DNA of 64,000 nt from GBS-DC sp964451985. GTDB lineage: Bacteria; Armatimonadota; Fimbriimonadia; Fimbriimonadales; GBS-DC. Below are positions 1 to 9,193 of the stretch, piece after piece. Every line of letters begins with the position of its first letter. Position 1 is the stretch's first letter. The notes beneath the pieces were generated by a model. It was not told the DNA's origin. It saw nothing but the letters and a program-made list of their open reading frames with translations, and ran no database searches. A program made the position numbers and the translations under genes. The DNA lies in contig CAYVKB010000003.1 of assembly GCA_964451985.1 (NCBI GenBank), positions 5,574 through 69,573 on the forward strand, written 5' to 3'.

Positions 1-1
1 A

Positions 2-193
2 CGCGAAGCGCACGTGCACGGCGTTGAGACGCGCAATGGCAGCCTCTATGTGCATTTTGCGGGCGGGCTGGAGGAACAAGCCGATTTACTTGCTTCACTC
101 ATCCGCGAAGGCTACCGAATCGCCGCCTTCCACGAGGAGTCGATCGACCTCGAGGATGTGTTTATGCAAATCACCAAAGGCGAAGTGAGTTAA
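2..193 (+). CDS. ABC transporter ATP-binding protein, C-terminal fragment
   Basis: Only the last 63 codons are inside the window and the gene begins upstream. The reading frame is open from base 2 to the TAA at 191-193. The translated end contains SIDLEDVFMQITKGEVS, which resembles the tail of ABC-2 type (NatA/CcmA-like) ATPases, where a T/S-L-E-D-V-F segment follows the nucleotide-binding domain. Walker motifs lie outside the window, so the ATPase role is inferred from this tail alone. A permease partner would be expected next to it, but none follows downstream. Confidence 0.6.
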   Translation, partial: REAHVHGVETRNGSLYVHFAGGLEEQADLLASLIREGYRIAAFHEESIDLEDVFMQITKGEVS

Positions 194-320
194 TCGTCGC
201 TAATTAATGCGTACCCCCTAAAGAACGCTTGTGCCCCTGCCGATAATTACCAGTGGCGAGAGGGTACAGGTTGACCTTAGAACCTCCCGATTAAACTTGG
301 TCGCACCTCCCCTACCCCTG

Positions 321-350
321 GAGAGGCGGGTTCCTCCCCACCCGCCTCTC
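321..350 (+). terminator. Strong hairpin after the ABC gene
   Basis: GAGAGGCGGG (321-330) and CCCGCCTCTC (341-350) form a perfect 10-bp stem with a 10-nt loop. No clean T-run follows (gctatctt). It may terminate the upstream ABC gene or be an intergenic palindrome. The rest of 194-540 shows no convincing gene. Confidence 0.45.
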
Positions 351-364
351 GCTATCTTAAAAAT

Positions 365-395
365 CCCCCTGCGGAAAGTGCTACGCCGCAGGGGG
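365..395. other. Second intergenic hairpin upstream of cysS
   Basis: CCCCCTGCGG (365-374) and CCGCAGGGGG (386-395) form a perfect 10-bp stem with an 11-nt loop, 14 nt after the preceding hairpin. No T-tract follows. Two strong palindromes in tandem suggest transcription insulation or a REP-like pair. No T-box consensus is visible although cysS follows. Confidence 0.4.
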
Positions 396-540
396 TGTGG
401 CGGTGGCGCTGGACGGTGCTGATGAGAGTCGTTCAAAGCATCGCCGCCTCTGCAGCGCCTCCGCTTGGGGTTTCCCCCGCGCCTACTTTGATTATGCCGT
501 TTACCTCTGCAACGCCGCTCTGTGCATATACGGGGAACTT

Positions 541-569
541 TTGAAATCTCGCACGCTTACGGGTATAAT
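541..569 (+). promoter_or_regulatory. cysS promoter, leaderless type
   Basis: TTGAAA at 541-546 and TATAAT at 564-569 are separated by 17 bp, a near-ideal sigma-70 arrangement, and GG precedes the -10. The ATG at 577 starts only 7 nt after the -10, so the expected transcription start lies at or one base before the start codon. This is the one promoter in the window with both hexamers clear. Confidence 0.8.
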
Positions 570-576
570 CCGCGAT

Positions 577-2001
577 ATGGCGGAGCTACTCCTCTACAAC
601 ACTCTGACGCGTGCGGAAGAGCCGTTCAACCCGCGCGAGCCGGGTAAAGTCTCTATCTATGCTTGTGGACTGACCCCGCAAGCCCCCGCCCACGTAGGGC
701 ACATGCGCGGCGTGGTCGTGATGGACATCGTTGGACGCTGGCTCGAACAACTCGGCTACGAGGTTAACTTTGTGCAGAACTTCACCGATATCGACGACAA
801 AATCATCCGCCGTGCAAGCGAGGAAGGCATCACCACCACCGAGGTCGCCGAGAAGTATAGTAAGATGTACGTGGAGGACGCCGAAGCGCTGGGCGTGCGC
901 CTGCCTCGCTTCGTGAAGGTCACCGAGAACATGGATGCCATCATCGAGATGGTACAACGCCTCGTGGATGACGGCTACGCTTATGTGGTAGACGGAGATG
1001 TGTACTTCGAGGTAAACAAGTTCCCCGAATACGGCAAGCTGTCGGGGCGCAGTGTGGAGGAGATGCAGGCAGGCGCGCGGATTGAAGTGGACGAGCGAAA
1101 GCGCAATCCCGAAGACTTCGCCCTGTGGAAAGCCGCCAAACCCGGTGAGCCTGCATGGGACAGTCCGTGGGGCAAGGGGCGTCCGGGCTGGCATATTGAA
1201 TGCTCCGCGCTCAGCCTCAAGTATCTCGGCGCGGCGTTCGACATCCACGCGGGCGGTATGGACCTAATCTTCCCCCACCACGAGAACGAAATCGCGCAGT
1301 CGGAGGCATACCTGCACTGTGAGCGACCGTTCGCCCGCTACTGGCTGCACTGGGGACCTGTGCGCCTGCGTCAGGAGAAGATGTCCAAATCCACGGGCGT
1401 GGTCGTGCCCATCCGCGAGCTGCGCCAACAGTACGAACCTGCTGTGATACGCTACTTCCTACTGACAGTGCATTACCGCACGCCGCTGGAGTTCTCGTAT
1501 GAGCGGTTGGACGAGGCGAAAGCCGCACTGGAGCGCATCCGCACGGCGTACCAGCGTGGGCAGGCGTTCCTGCGCGAGCACGGGGGCGCAACTGCTGACT
1601 CCATCGTCGCTGAGCCGTACGTGCAGCAGTTCCGTGCCGCGATGAACCACGACTTCAACACGGCGCAGGCGCTGGCGGCGGTGTTTGAGATTGTGCGCGA
1701 GGTTAACACGCGCCTGAATACGCCTGAACTCACCTCCAAACCCGAAACGCCCGCCGAACTTGCGGGCTTGCTGGACGCCCTCCAGTGGATGATGGAGCAT
1801 GTGCTGGGCGTGTCGCTGAGTATCCCTGCTACCGTGCAAAGCGAAACCTTAGAGCAGTTAATGCAGCGTGTGATTGCGTGGCGACAGGAGCTGCGTACTC
1901 GCAAACTCTACGATCTCGCCGACCGCATCCGCGACGACCTCAAAGCGATGGGCATCCTGATGGAGGATAGTCCGCAAGGCACTACTTGGCGTATGGGCTA
2001 A
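577..2001 (+). CDS. cysS: Cysteinyl-tRNA synthetase
   Basis: Cytosolic class I enzyme that charges tRNA-Cys. The 474-residue product has the HIGH signature as HVGH in a CGLTPQAPAHVGH segment whose Cys is a zinc ligand. It also has ECSA, the FPHHENE block and an EKMSKS signature. Length fits the family. The frame is open upstream to 397, but the ATG at 577 is preferred: it begins the conserved YNTLTR segment and sits 7 nt after a TATAAT box. There is no Shine-Dalgarno, consistent with leaderless translation. A phosphodiesterase gene follows 30 bp downstream on the same strand. Confidence 0.96.
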   Translation: MAELLLYNTLTRAEEPFNPREPGKVSIYACGLTPQAPAHVGHMRGVVVMDIVGRWLEQLGYEVNFVQNFTDIDDKIIRRASEEGITTTEVAEKYSKMYVEDAEALGVRLPRFVKVTENMDAIIEMVQRLVDDGYAYVVDGDVYFEVNKFPEYGKLSGRSVEEMQAGARIEVDERKRNPEDFALWKAAKPGEPAWDSPWGKGRPGWHIECSALSLKYLGAAFDIHAGGMDLIFPHHENEIAQSEAYLHCERPFARYWLHWGPVRLRQEKMSKSTGVVVPIRELRQQYEPAVIRYFLLTVHYRTPLEFSYERLDEAKAALERIRTAYQRGQAFLREHGGATADSIVAEPYVQQFRAAMNHDFNTAQALAAVFEIVREVNTRLNTPELTSKPETPAELAGLLDALQWMMEHVLGVSLSIPATVQSETLEQLMQRVIAWRQELRTRKLYDLADRIRDDLKAMGILMEDSPQGTTWRMG

Positions 2002-2031
2002 AACCGCTCCCTTAGGTACACTAACGGCGCT

Positions 2032-2520
2032 ATGCGAATTGGCGTCCTGTCGGATACGCACGACCATCTGGGCTACCTCCGCCGCGCAGTGGACGCGCTG
2101 AATGACCTGCAAGTGGAACTGGTACTACACGCGGGCGACTACGTTGCGCCGTTCGTGGTGAACGAACTATCGCGCCTGCCCTGTCGCTTACTGGGTATCT
2201 TTGGCAACAACGACGGCGAGCGCGTTGGGCTGACCAAGCGCATCAGCGAGATTGGGCAGGTGCAAGTGCAGCCCCTGTGTTTGGAGCTGGAGGGGTGTCG
2301 CTTCGCGATGGTGCATGAGCCGGAGCCTGTGGAGGCATTCGCCCGTAGCGGTTTGTATGACCTCGTGATATACGGGCACACACATCAGCAGGAACTGCGC
2401 GCTTTGAACGAATGCCTCATTCTCAATCCCGGTGAGGTCTGCGGTTGGCTCACGGACAATCCCACCTGTGCGATTGTCACGCTACCCGAGAAACAGGTGG
2501 ATGTTATCACTCTGCGTTAG
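2032..2520 (+). CDS. MJ0936/YfcE-type metallophosphoesterase
   Basis: Small cytosolic calcineurin-like phosphodiesterase of 162 residues, the usual length for this family. Metal-binding motifs are all present: DTH near residue 8, GD near 36, GNND near 59, a His in VHEP and GHTHQ near 115. Family members hydrolyse phosphodiesters such as bis-pNPP or cyclic nucleotides with two metal ions; the physiological substrate is unknown. A GGTACACT box ends 9 nt before the ATG, so it may have its own near-leaderless promoter as well as read-through from cysS. Confidence 0.85.
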   Translation: MRIGVLSDTHDHLGYLRRAVDALNDLQVELVLHAGDYVAPFVVNELSRLPCRLLGIFGNNDGERVGLTKRISEIGQVQVQPLCLELEGCRFAMVHEPEPVEAFARSGLYDLVIYGHTHQQELRALNECLILNPGEVCGWLTDNPTCAIVTLPEKQVDVITLR

Positions 2521-2582
2521 AGACTGTTTGGGATTGTCTAAGGAAGCGGTTTTGCCCACACCTAACGCACAACACTGGAGAG

Positions 2583-2639
2583 CGAGCCGTCCATCTTTCA
2601 GTCTCCGCGCAGTGCGAAGATTGAAAAAAAGACGGCTCG
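2583..2639. terminator. Bidirectional terminator-like hairpin
   Basis: CGAGCCGTC (2583-2591) pairs with GACGGCTCG (2631-2639), 9 bp. The loop can pair further (TCTTT with AAAGA-like runs), giving one long imperfect hairpin. It lies between the convergent phosphodiesterase and acyl-CoA dehydrogenase genes. Confidence 0.55.
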
Positions 2640-2662
2640 TTCAAAGGGAGATGAGTTTCCGA

Positions 2663-3877
2663 TTAGCTCACTCGGTCTTCCTCAAACGGGTAGGTCGGCA
2701 GATTGATGCGCAGGGGCTTATCCACGCGGTAGCCGAGCGCGTAGTCCGCCTGCAGCAGGGTGTGGATCTCTGAGGTGCCCTCGTAGATGGTCGCGCCCTT
2801 GCTGTTGCGGTAGAAACGCTCCACAGGGTATTCGTCGGAGAAGCCGTAGGAGCCGAAGACCTGCACGGCGGCGTTGGCGGCTCGTTGCGCAGCATCGGTA
2901 CTGTACCATTTTGCCAGCGAGGTCTCACGTGTGTTGCGCAAGCCGACGTTCTTCATCCAGCCCACCTTCTGGTAGAGCAGGGTACTGATTTGATAGTCCG
3001 CCTCCATCTGCGCAATTTTCTGTTTGATGAGCTGGTGATCCGCGAGAGGCACGCCGAAGGTTTTGCGCTCTTTGGCGTAGCGCACGGATTCGTCCAGACA
3101 GGCACGAATCAGCCCTGCAGCGCCCGCGGCGACGGTGTAGCGCCCCTGATCGAGCGCGAACATCGCGATTTTGAAACCTTCGCCCTCCTCGCCGATGCGG
3201 TTCTCAACGGGGATCTCAACATTCTCGAACACCACGCCGCCTGTGTTGCCTGCGCGCACACCGAGCTTACCCTTCAGCGTGTAGGGCTGCACGCCGGGAC
3301 GCTCACGCTCTACGAAGAATGCGCTCATGCCCGAATGGTCGCGCTTGGCTTTTTTCTCCATATCCGTCCATGCGACCACGAGATACTGGTCAGCCACTTC
3401 GGCGAGCGAGATCCAGATTTTCTCGCCACTAAGGATGTAGCAGTCGCCCTCGCGCCGCGCGATGGACTGCATGCCAACGACATCACTGCCTGCGTTGGGT
3501 TCGGTGAGACAGAAGGCGCCAAGTCGCTCGCCGCGCGCCTGAGGAACCAAAAATCGTTGCTTTTGCTCCTCGTTGCCCCAACTCATCAGCGTCATCGCGG
3601 TTAACCCAACATGCACGGACATCACCACGCGCAGGAAGGTATCGCCGTATTCCAGCTCTTCACAGGCGATGCCCAGCGCAATGTAGTCCAGCCCGGAGCC
3701 GCCCCACTTGCGCGGCACACAAATACCCAGCAAGCCAAGTTCCGCCATACGCTGGTACACTTTGGGGTCTGCGCCGTGCCGATCCCATTCGCGAATTTGG
3801 GGCTTGATTTCGTTCTCTACAAAGCGTCGTACTGTGTCTCGCACCATCAGGTGCTCTTCGGATAGTGTGAAGTCCAT
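2663..3877 (-). CDS. Acyl-CoA dehydrogenase
   Basis: FAD-dependent enzyme of 404 residues catalysing alpha,beta-dehydrogenation of an acyl-CoA in fatty- or branched-acid breakdown. The start MDFTLSEEHL is set by an AAGGAGG site 11 nt upstream. Visible family features are LTEPNAGSD in the FAD region, QGRYTVAAGAAG, the KERKTFG helix and the C-terminal IYEGTSEIH segment that carries the usual catalytic Glu. The acyl chain cannot be assigned from sequence. Electron-transfer flavoprotein genes are not nearby. A GGTACAAT box at 3902-3909 (minus) gives its own promoter just after the histidine kinase stop. Confidence 0.93.
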   Translation of the reverse strand: MDFTLSEEHLMVRDTVRRFVENEIKPQIREWDRHGADPKVYQRMAELGLLGICVPRKWGGSGLDYIALGIACEELEYGDTFLRVVMSVHVGLTAMTLMSWGNEEQKQRFLVPQARGERLGAFCLTEPNAGSDVVGMQSIARREGDCYILSGEKIWISLAEVADQYLVVAWTDMEKKAKRDHSGMSAFFVERERPGVQPYTLKGKLGVRAGNTGGVVFENVEIPVENRIGEEGEGFKIAMFALDQGRYTVAAGAAGLIRACLDESVRYAKERKTFGVPLADHQLIKQKIAQMEADYQISTLLYQKVGWMKNVGLRNTRETSLAKWYSTDAAQRAANAAVQVFGSYGFSDEYPVERFYRNSKGATIYEGTSEIHTLLQADYALGYRVDKPLRINLPTYPFEEDRVS

Positions 3878-3908
3878 AATAACTGCCTCCTTACGATACA
3901 GATTGTAC

Positions 3909-5939
3909 CTAAGCGGCGCGCGATTCTTTCCAAGCGGGGAAGCTAACGCAAATCGTCGTGCCCTTGCCCACTTCACTTTCTAAAGTGATGAAACCGTGGT
4001 TCTGACGCACGATGCCGTAGACGGTTGCCAGCCCAAGCCCCGTGTTGCCCACGCCCTTGGTACTGAAGAAGGGTTCGAAGATACGCTCACGAAGATGTTC
4101 GGGAATGCCTTCACCCGTATCACGCACTTTCAGACACACATAGTCGCCGAGAGGCACAGGCTCATCCGCCACACAGATTGGGGGCTGCTCGTGCGTGAAA
4201 GATTTTCGGACTGTAGCAATGGTCAGTACGCCACCCCCCTGTTTGAGCATCGCGTCGCGAGCGTTCACCGCGAGGTTCATCAACACCTGCTCCAGCTGTG
4301 TGGGGTCGACATTGACGGTGGTATCATCGTCTGTGAGGTGTAGATCGATGCGAAGTGATTCACTGAAACTGTGCTCGATGAGTGGTAACAGATCTTGAAC
4401 CACCCGATTAATTTCGGTGGGTTGCGGGCGGGTGAGTTGTTTGCGGGCGAATCCGAGCAGCTGGCGCACGAGGTTCGCCGCGCGCTCACTGGCTTCTAAG
4501 ATGCGTTTTAGGTCGTTCTGGGCGGGGTGGTCAGGTAGCAGTCGCGTTTGCGCCAGCTCTGCGAAGCCCATGATGGCAGTGAGCAGGTTATTGAAATCGT
4601 GCGCGATGCCCCCTGCCAGTTGCCCGATGCTTTCCATCTTTTCGGCGCGGAATACACGTTGCTCTAAAGCTTTCTGTTCGGTGACGTCGATATCCGCGCA
4701 CACATAGCGCGTTTCACTGCCAAAGTGAATGGGGAAGAGCGACGACAGAATATATCGTTCTTTCCAGTCGGCGGTTTTCACGCGCCATTCACGTAGCGAC
4801 GCAGGTTCGCCCGTCTCTGCCACTTTTTGAAGCAGCTGCATAAACTCCTGATGCTCTTCGGGAGTGAGGATCAGTTGATCCATTGTTTTGCCGATGGCTT
4901 GTTCCGCCGAGTAGCCATATAACGCTTCTGAGGCGCGGTTCCAGAACAGCACGCGCCCGTGTTCATCGAACATCTGCATTGCGAGTGTGGGCGCGTTATC
5001 TAAGATGGCGCGCACTTGCTGATAGGCTTGCTCGATCTGCTGATAGGCTTCTTCCAAGCGGTGTGCGTATTCACGCTGCTGCGTAAGCGCGCTGGCGACC
5101 GTCATGAACACGCCGAAGCTCAGCATAACGAAAAACCAGCCCACCAATAATTCAGGGAACTGTATCGGCGAGGCAACCTTCCAGCGAGCAACTTCCACTG
5201 CCAGCATAATCACCACGACCATGGACATCCACGAGACACCGCGCTGGTGGTAGAAAAAGGTCGCTGCGATAAATATGGGTAATATAATTATCATCGATGG
5301 ACCTGGCACCCAGCCGATTTTATAGATGTGGAAGCCCATCCAGACCGAAGCCATTCCAAGTAGCGTGAGCGTTGCCAGTAAGGAGTAATCGCGTCTGCGC
5401 ATCTGCCAGTTGTTCCACCAGGTTAGTAGCAGCCCGCCGAGCGTGATGTGCCCCAGAAAGTCGCCCATCCAGCGATGGAGCATAGAGATTTGCCACTGGC
5501 TTTCGGGGATGATGCCGTAGGCGACTTGGATGAGGGCGTTGAGAAAAGGCGAGATGAGCGCGGCAAGAGCACTGATTGCAAGGAACTGCACGACGTCACG
5601 CCAGTGTGTCATCTGGGGATTCACTCGTGCGGCGCGCAGCAGTGCGCTGCAGACGCCCGCTTGCGCCATCACGGGCAGGGCGCTCAGCAAGGCAAGATCC
5701 CAGAGTCCCCTATAGAGCCCCACCAACACCGTCACACCCAGCCCCGCGCCTAACAGCCCTACGCGATAGCCCCACCAATAGGTCAGACCAAGCGCAGCGC
5801 CTGCGGGCAACCACACTAGGCTGCTCTTGTCGGGTAGAAAGGCAAACTGGAGGCTAAGCCAGCCCAGCAGTATGTAGGCAACCGCACCGATAGCGACTCT
5901 GAGCAAGCCAATTAGAGGGTTCGGACGCTCCTGCCCCAT
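3909..5939 (-). CDS. MASE1-PAS sensor histidine kinase
   Basis: Membrane sensor kinase of 676 residues. Residues 1-290 form a MASE1-like block with about eight hydrophobic segments. A short coiled linker (290-312) and a PAS domain (about 312-425) follow. The HisKA box contains the phospho-acceptor His447 in GGIAHDFNN. The HATPase domain has the N box (NLAVNARDAM), DTGEGI, EPFFSTK and GLGLATVYG, so catalytic residues look complete. No response regulator lies beside it, so it is an orphan kinase here. It starts 16 nt after wecB stops, probably co-transcribed. GGTACTTT ends 8 nt before the ATG. Confidence 0.92.
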   Translation of the reverse strand: MGQERPNPLIGLLRVAIGAVAYILLGWLSLQFAFLPDKSSLVWLPAGAALGLTYWWGYRVGLLGAGLGVTVLVGLYRGLWDLALLSALPVMAQAGVCSALLRAARVNPQMTHWRDVVQFLAISALAALISPFLNALIQVAYGIIPESQWQISMLHRWMGDFLGHITLGGLLLTWWNNWQMRRRDYSLLATLTLLGMASVWMGFHIYKIGWVPGPSMIIILPIFIAATFFYHQRGVSWMSMVVVIMLAVEVARWKVASPIQFPELLVGWFFVMLSFGVFMTVASALTQQREYAHRLEEAYQQIEQAYQQVRAILDNAPTLAMQMFDEHGRVLFWNRASEALYGYSAEQAIGKTMDQLILTPEEHQEFMQLLQKVAETGEPASLREWRVKTADWKERYILSSLFPIHFGSETRYVCADIDVTEQKALEQRVFRAEKMESIGQLAGGIAHDFNNLLTAIMGFAELAQTRLLPDHPAQNDLKRILEASERAANLVRQLLGFARKQLTRPQPTEINRVVQDLLPLIEHSFSESLRIDLHLTDDDTTVNVDPTQLEQVLMNLAVNARDAMLKQGGGVLTIATVRKSFTHEQPPICVADEPVPLGDYVCLKVRDTGEGIPEHLRERIFEPFFSTKGVGNTGLGLATVYGIVRQNHGFITLESEVGKGTTICVSFPAWKESRAA

Positions 5940-5955
5940 ATTATATTAAAGTACC

Positions 5956-7083
5956 TTACCGCAGTAGGAGTTCCTGCAACAGGATGTCGCGGATTCGCTC
6001 GGCGGCGCGTCCGTCACCGTAGGGGTTCACAGCACGTGCCATCTGCGCGTAGGCGTCGGCGTCGGTCAGTAGTCGGGTCGCTTCCGCCACGATGCGCTCG
6101 GCGTCGGTTCCGACCAGCTTCGCTGCGCCCGCCGCCACGCCTTCAGGACGCTCGGTGGTCTCGCGCAGTACTAAGATTGGCTTGCCGAACGCGGGGGCTT
6201 CCTCTTGCACGCCGCCAGAGTCGGTGAGTATCAAATCCGCGCGGCGCATCGCCTGCACAAACGGTGCATAGTCCAGCGGTTCAGTGAGCAGGGCGCGTGG
6301 GTGGTCGCCTACGATTGCCTGCAGCGTCTCGCGCACACGCGGGTTGCGATGCATTGGTAGTAGCAGCAATAGGTCGTCGAAACGGTTCAGCAGCTCGCGA
6401 GCAGCGTGGGCGATATGACGCATCGGTTCGCCCCAGTTCTCGCGGCGGTGGGTGGTGAGTAGCAGCAGTCGCCCCGTGTGGTTCAGGGCGCGTTGCATCG
6501 CAGGCTCGCTCGGCTCATAAGACTGCTGCGCCATCCATAGTACAGCGTCGATGCCCGTGTTGCCCGTGGTCCATACGCGCTCGGCGGGGATGTGTTCCTG
6601 TAGAAGATTCTGACGAGCGGTTTCGGTGGGCGCGAAGTGAAAATCGGTAAGTGGGGCGGTCAGGCGACGGTTCATTTCCTCCGGAAAGGGCTGGTACTTG
6701 TCATAAGTACGCAGCCCTGCCTCCACATGCCCGAACGGAATTTTGTGATAGAATGCCGCCAACGCTGCCGCGAAAGTGGTCGTGGTGTCGCCCTGCGCCA
6801 GCACCACATCAGCGGGATACTCGCGCAGCAGCCTATCCAGCCCATCTAGTGTGCGCGTGGTGATCTCCGTGAGTGTCTGGTTGGGTGTCATAATATTCAA
6901 GTCGACGTCGGGCACGAGGTTGAACAGGTGCAACACTTGATCGAGCATCTCGCGATGTTGACCTGTGGCTATCAGGCGCACCTCAAACGCCTCGTGTTGC
7001 TGCAGTGCGCGGACCACAGGCGCCATTTTAATCGCGTCGGGTCGTGTGCCGCACACGGCAATCACGCGAATCGGCATAGGCAT
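5956..7083 (-). CDS. wecB: UDP-N-acetylglucosamine 2-epimerase (non-hydrolysing)
   Basis: Cytosolic enzyme interconverting UDP-GlcNAc and UDP-ManNAc for surface polysaccharide synthesis; 375 residues, normal length. Seen: GTRPDAIKMAPV at the N terminus, GDTTTTFAAALAAFY, HVEAGLRT, the HRREN motif and TDSGGVQEEAP, all typical of the family. Two ATGs are possible, 7083 and 7077. The first is preferred because a GGTACACT box ends exactly 7 nt upstream, as at cysS. The gene is divergent from the 2-oxoacid dehydrogenase operon and about 41 kb from the EPS cluster it might serve. Confidence 0.95.
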   Translation of the reverse strand: MPMPIRVIAVCGTRPDAIKMAPVVRALQQHEAFEVRLIATGQHREMLDQVLHLFNLVPDVDLNIMTPNQTLTEITTRTLDGLDRLLREYPADVVLAQGDTTTTFAAALAAFYHKIPFGHVEAGLRTYDKYQPFPEEMNRRLTAPLTDFHFAPTETARQNLLQEHIPAERVWTTGNTGIDAVLWMAQQSYEPSEPAMQRALNHTGRLLLLTTHRRENWGEPMRHIAHAARELLNRFDDLLLLLPMHRNPRVRETLQAIVGDHPRALLTEPLDYAPFVQAMRRADLILTDSGGVQEEAPAFGKPILVLRETTERPEGVAAGAAKLVGTDAERIVAEATRLLTDADAYAQMARAVNPYGDGRAAERIRDILLQELLLR

Positions 7084-7117
7084 CGCGTAAAGTGTACCAG
7101 ACTCGATACAGATAGGG

Positions 7118-7139
7118 TATAATCCACGCCGTCAGGAGG
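7118..7139 (+). promoter_or_regulatory. Promoter and RBS of the 2-oxoacid dehydrogenase operon
   Basis: GGTATAAT has its hexamer at 7118-7123 with no clear -35. An AGGAGG site at 7134-7139 sits 7 nt before the TTG start at 7147. This gives a short 5' UTR and supports the unusual TTG start. Confidence 0.65.
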
Positions 7140-7146
7140 AATCGCC

Positions 7147-8196
7147 TTGAGTAGAGCGCGCACTGGACGCAAAAACGGACGCCAAGCCGTCGCCTACCAC
7201 GAACGGCTAACGAAGAGCGATTTACAGAAGATTTATCGGAACCTATGGTTTGCCCGTGTGTTTGATGAGGCGCTGTATGACGCAAAGAAAAAGGGACGCC
7301 TGCGCCGTGGGAACGTATACGGTTCGCGCGGGCAAGAAGCGATTATGGTCGGCACGACCTACCCGCTGGAGGACGGAGATTTCGTCTCGCCCATCCACCG
7401 TGATATGCCCGTATTCATCTTTCGCGGCATGACCACCAAAGAGGTGATGTGCCAGATTTGGGGCAAGGCAGAAGCCCCCACACGCGGTAAAGACTCGTGG
7501 AGCCATATGGGCGACATATCCAAAGGCATCGTGCACTCGACCAGCATGCTAGGCTCCACGATTGCGGTGGCGTGCGGTGTGCTGTGGGCGTTACGGCTGG
7601 ACGGCAAGCGCGACCGCGTGCTGGTAGCTTACACAGGCGAGGGCGCGACCGCCACAGGACCGTTCCACGAGGGGCTGAACTTCGCCGCAGTACACAAACT
7701 GCCGCTGATTATCGTGGTGGAGAACAACCAGTACGCCTACTCCACGCCTGTTGAGCTGGAAGTGCCCACCAAAACTGTCGCGGAGCGGGCGAAGGGCTAC
7801 GGTATTCCGGGCTACAGCATCGACGGCAACGATTTTATCGAGGTTTACAATACAATGTGTGCCGCGCTGGAACATGCCCGTTCAGGCAAGGGACCGGTGC
7901 TGATTGAGTGCGTAACCTACCGCCTGCAGGGGCACGCCGACCATGACGAGACGCGCGCCCGTCAGTATCGCCCCGTGGAGGAGATTGAACTGTGGGAACA
8001 GCGCGACCCGCTGCCGCGATTCCGTCAATATCTGCTGAGCACGGGACAGTTCACGCAATCCGAACTGCCCGAACCGCCTGCTGAGGTGGTGGAAGAGATT
8101 CAGCGCGCGATTGACTATGCCATCAGCTGCCCTGACCCCGAGCCGCACACAGCGATGGAAGACATCTACGACGAGAGCGCGGGGGTGTCCAAGTGA
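7147..8196 (+). CDS. 2-oxoacid dehydrogenase E1 component, alpha subunit
   Basis: Thiamine-diphosphate-dependent E1 alpha subunit, 349 residues, of a pyruvate or branched-chain 2-oxoacid dehydrogenase. The TDP-binding stretch GEGATATGPFHEGLNFAAVHKLP and VENNQYAYSTP is clear, as are the SRGQEA and SHMGD segments. The start is TTG, chosen for the AGGAGG site 7 nt upstream and the absence of a nearer ATG. The E1 beta gene overlaps its stop by 4 bp and E2 follows, so this is one operon. The substrate (pyruvate versus branched-chain) is not decided by what can be seen. No E3 gene is in the operon. Confidence 0.92.
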   Translation: MSRARTGRKNGRQAVAYHERLTKSDLQKIYRNLWFARVFDEALYDAKKKGRLRRGNVYGSRGQEAIMVGTTYPLEDGDFVSPIHRDMPVFIFRGMTTKEVMCQIWGKAEAPTRGKDSWSHMGDISKGIVHSTSMLGSTIAVACGVLWALRLDGKRDRVLVAYTGEGATATGPFHEGLNFAAVHKLPLIIVVENNQYAYSTPVELEVPTKTVAERAKGYGIPGYSIDGNDFIEVYNTMCAALEHARSGKGPVLIECVTYRLQGHADHDETRARQYRPVEEIELWEQRDPLPRFRQYLLSTGQFTQSELPEPPAEVVEEIQRAIDYAISCPDPEPHTAMEDIYDESAGVSK

Positions 8197-9179
8197 GGGA
8201 AGTGACTTTTCTGGAAGCGATACGCCTCGCAATGTGGGAGGAGATGGAACGCGACCCGAACGTGTTCATCATCGGTGAGGACATTGGACGCATGGGAGGC
8301 GCGTTCGGTGTTACTGCGGGCTTCTTTGAGCATTTCGGACCCGACCGTGTGGTCGACTCGCCCATTTCCGAAACGGCGATTATCGCGGTGTGCGTGGGCG
8401 CAGCAGCGGCGGGCAAACGCGGCATCGCCGAAATGCAGTTCATCGACTTCATCTCCTACGGTTTCGACCAGGTGGTGAATGTCGCAGGCACATACCTCTA
8501 CCGTTCGGGCGGCAAGACACCCATTCCGATTGTCGTGCGCGGACCTTCGGGTGGCTATGTAGGCGGCAGTTTGTACCACAGCCAGCAGTTCGAGGCGTGG
8601 TTCTTCCACACGCCTGGCGTGAAGGTAGTGCAACCCGCGTTCCCCGACGACGCCTACGGGCTGATGAAAGCTTCCATCCGCGACAATAACCCTGTGGTAT
8701 TTTACGAGCACAAGTTCCTCTATCGGCGTGTGAAGGGTCCCATCCCCGATCCACACGAGGACTATATTGTGAAGCTGGGCGAGGCGCGCATCCGACGCTA
8801 CGGTGAGGACATCACGGTGGTGACCTACGGTGCGATGGTGCATTTCGCCCTCGAAGCAGCACAACGGTTGGAGAAAGAGGGCATCTCGCTGGAAGTCATC
8901 GACCTGCGCACAATTAAACCGCTGGATATGGAGACGATTCTGAAGTCGCTGGAGAAGACCAGCAAGTTGTTGATTGTGTACGAGGCGCCAAAGACGGGCG
9001 GCGTGGGCGCAGAAATCGCTGCGCGTATAGCCGAGCATAGTTTCGAGATGCTGGATGCCCCCATCAAGCGCGTCGCTGCAAAAGACGCCTTCGTGCCGTT
9101 CGCCGAGCCACTGGAGAAGTTTGTGCTGCCAAGTGTGGACGATATTGTATTCGCCGCGCGCGACTTGGCGGCGTATTGA
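8193..9179 (+). CDS. 2-oxoacid dehydrogenase E1 component, beta subunit
   Basis: 328-residue E1 beta subunit that pairs with the preceding alpha subunit to decarboxylate the 2-oxoacid and reductively acylate E2. Family landmarks are GEDIGRMGGAFGVT, SETAIIAVCVGAA, the GPSGGYVGGSLYHSQ segment and VIDLRTIKPLD in the transketolase C-terminal domain. The start is GTG at 8193, overlapping the alpha-subunit TGA (GTGA), which implies translational coupling. The stop is followed within a few bases by the AAGGAGA site of the E2 gene. Confidence 0.93.
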   Translation: MREVTFLEAIRLAMWEEMERDPNVFIIGEDIGRMGGAFGVTAGFFEHFGPDRVVDSPISETAIIAVCVGAAAAGKRGIAEMQFIDFISYGFDQVVNVAGTYLYRSGGKTPIPIVVRGPSGGYVGGSLYHSQQFEAWFFHTPGVKVVQPAFPDDAYGLMKASIRDNNPVVFYEHKFLYRRVKGPIPDPHEDYIVKLGEARIRRYGEDITVVTYGAMVHFALEAAQRLEKEGISLEVIDLRTIKPLDMETILKSLEKTSKLLIVYEAPKTGGVGAEIAARIAEHSFEMLDAPIKRVAAKDAFVPFAEPLEKFVLPSVDDIVFAARDLAAY

Positions 9180-9193
9180 AGGAGATAAAGACT

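Noticed and set aside
194..540. T-box riboswitch upstream of cysS
   Set aside because: No T-box consensus (AGGGTGG..CCGCG) or specifier stem is visible, and the mapped promoter elements imply a leaderless cysS mRNA starting at 577.
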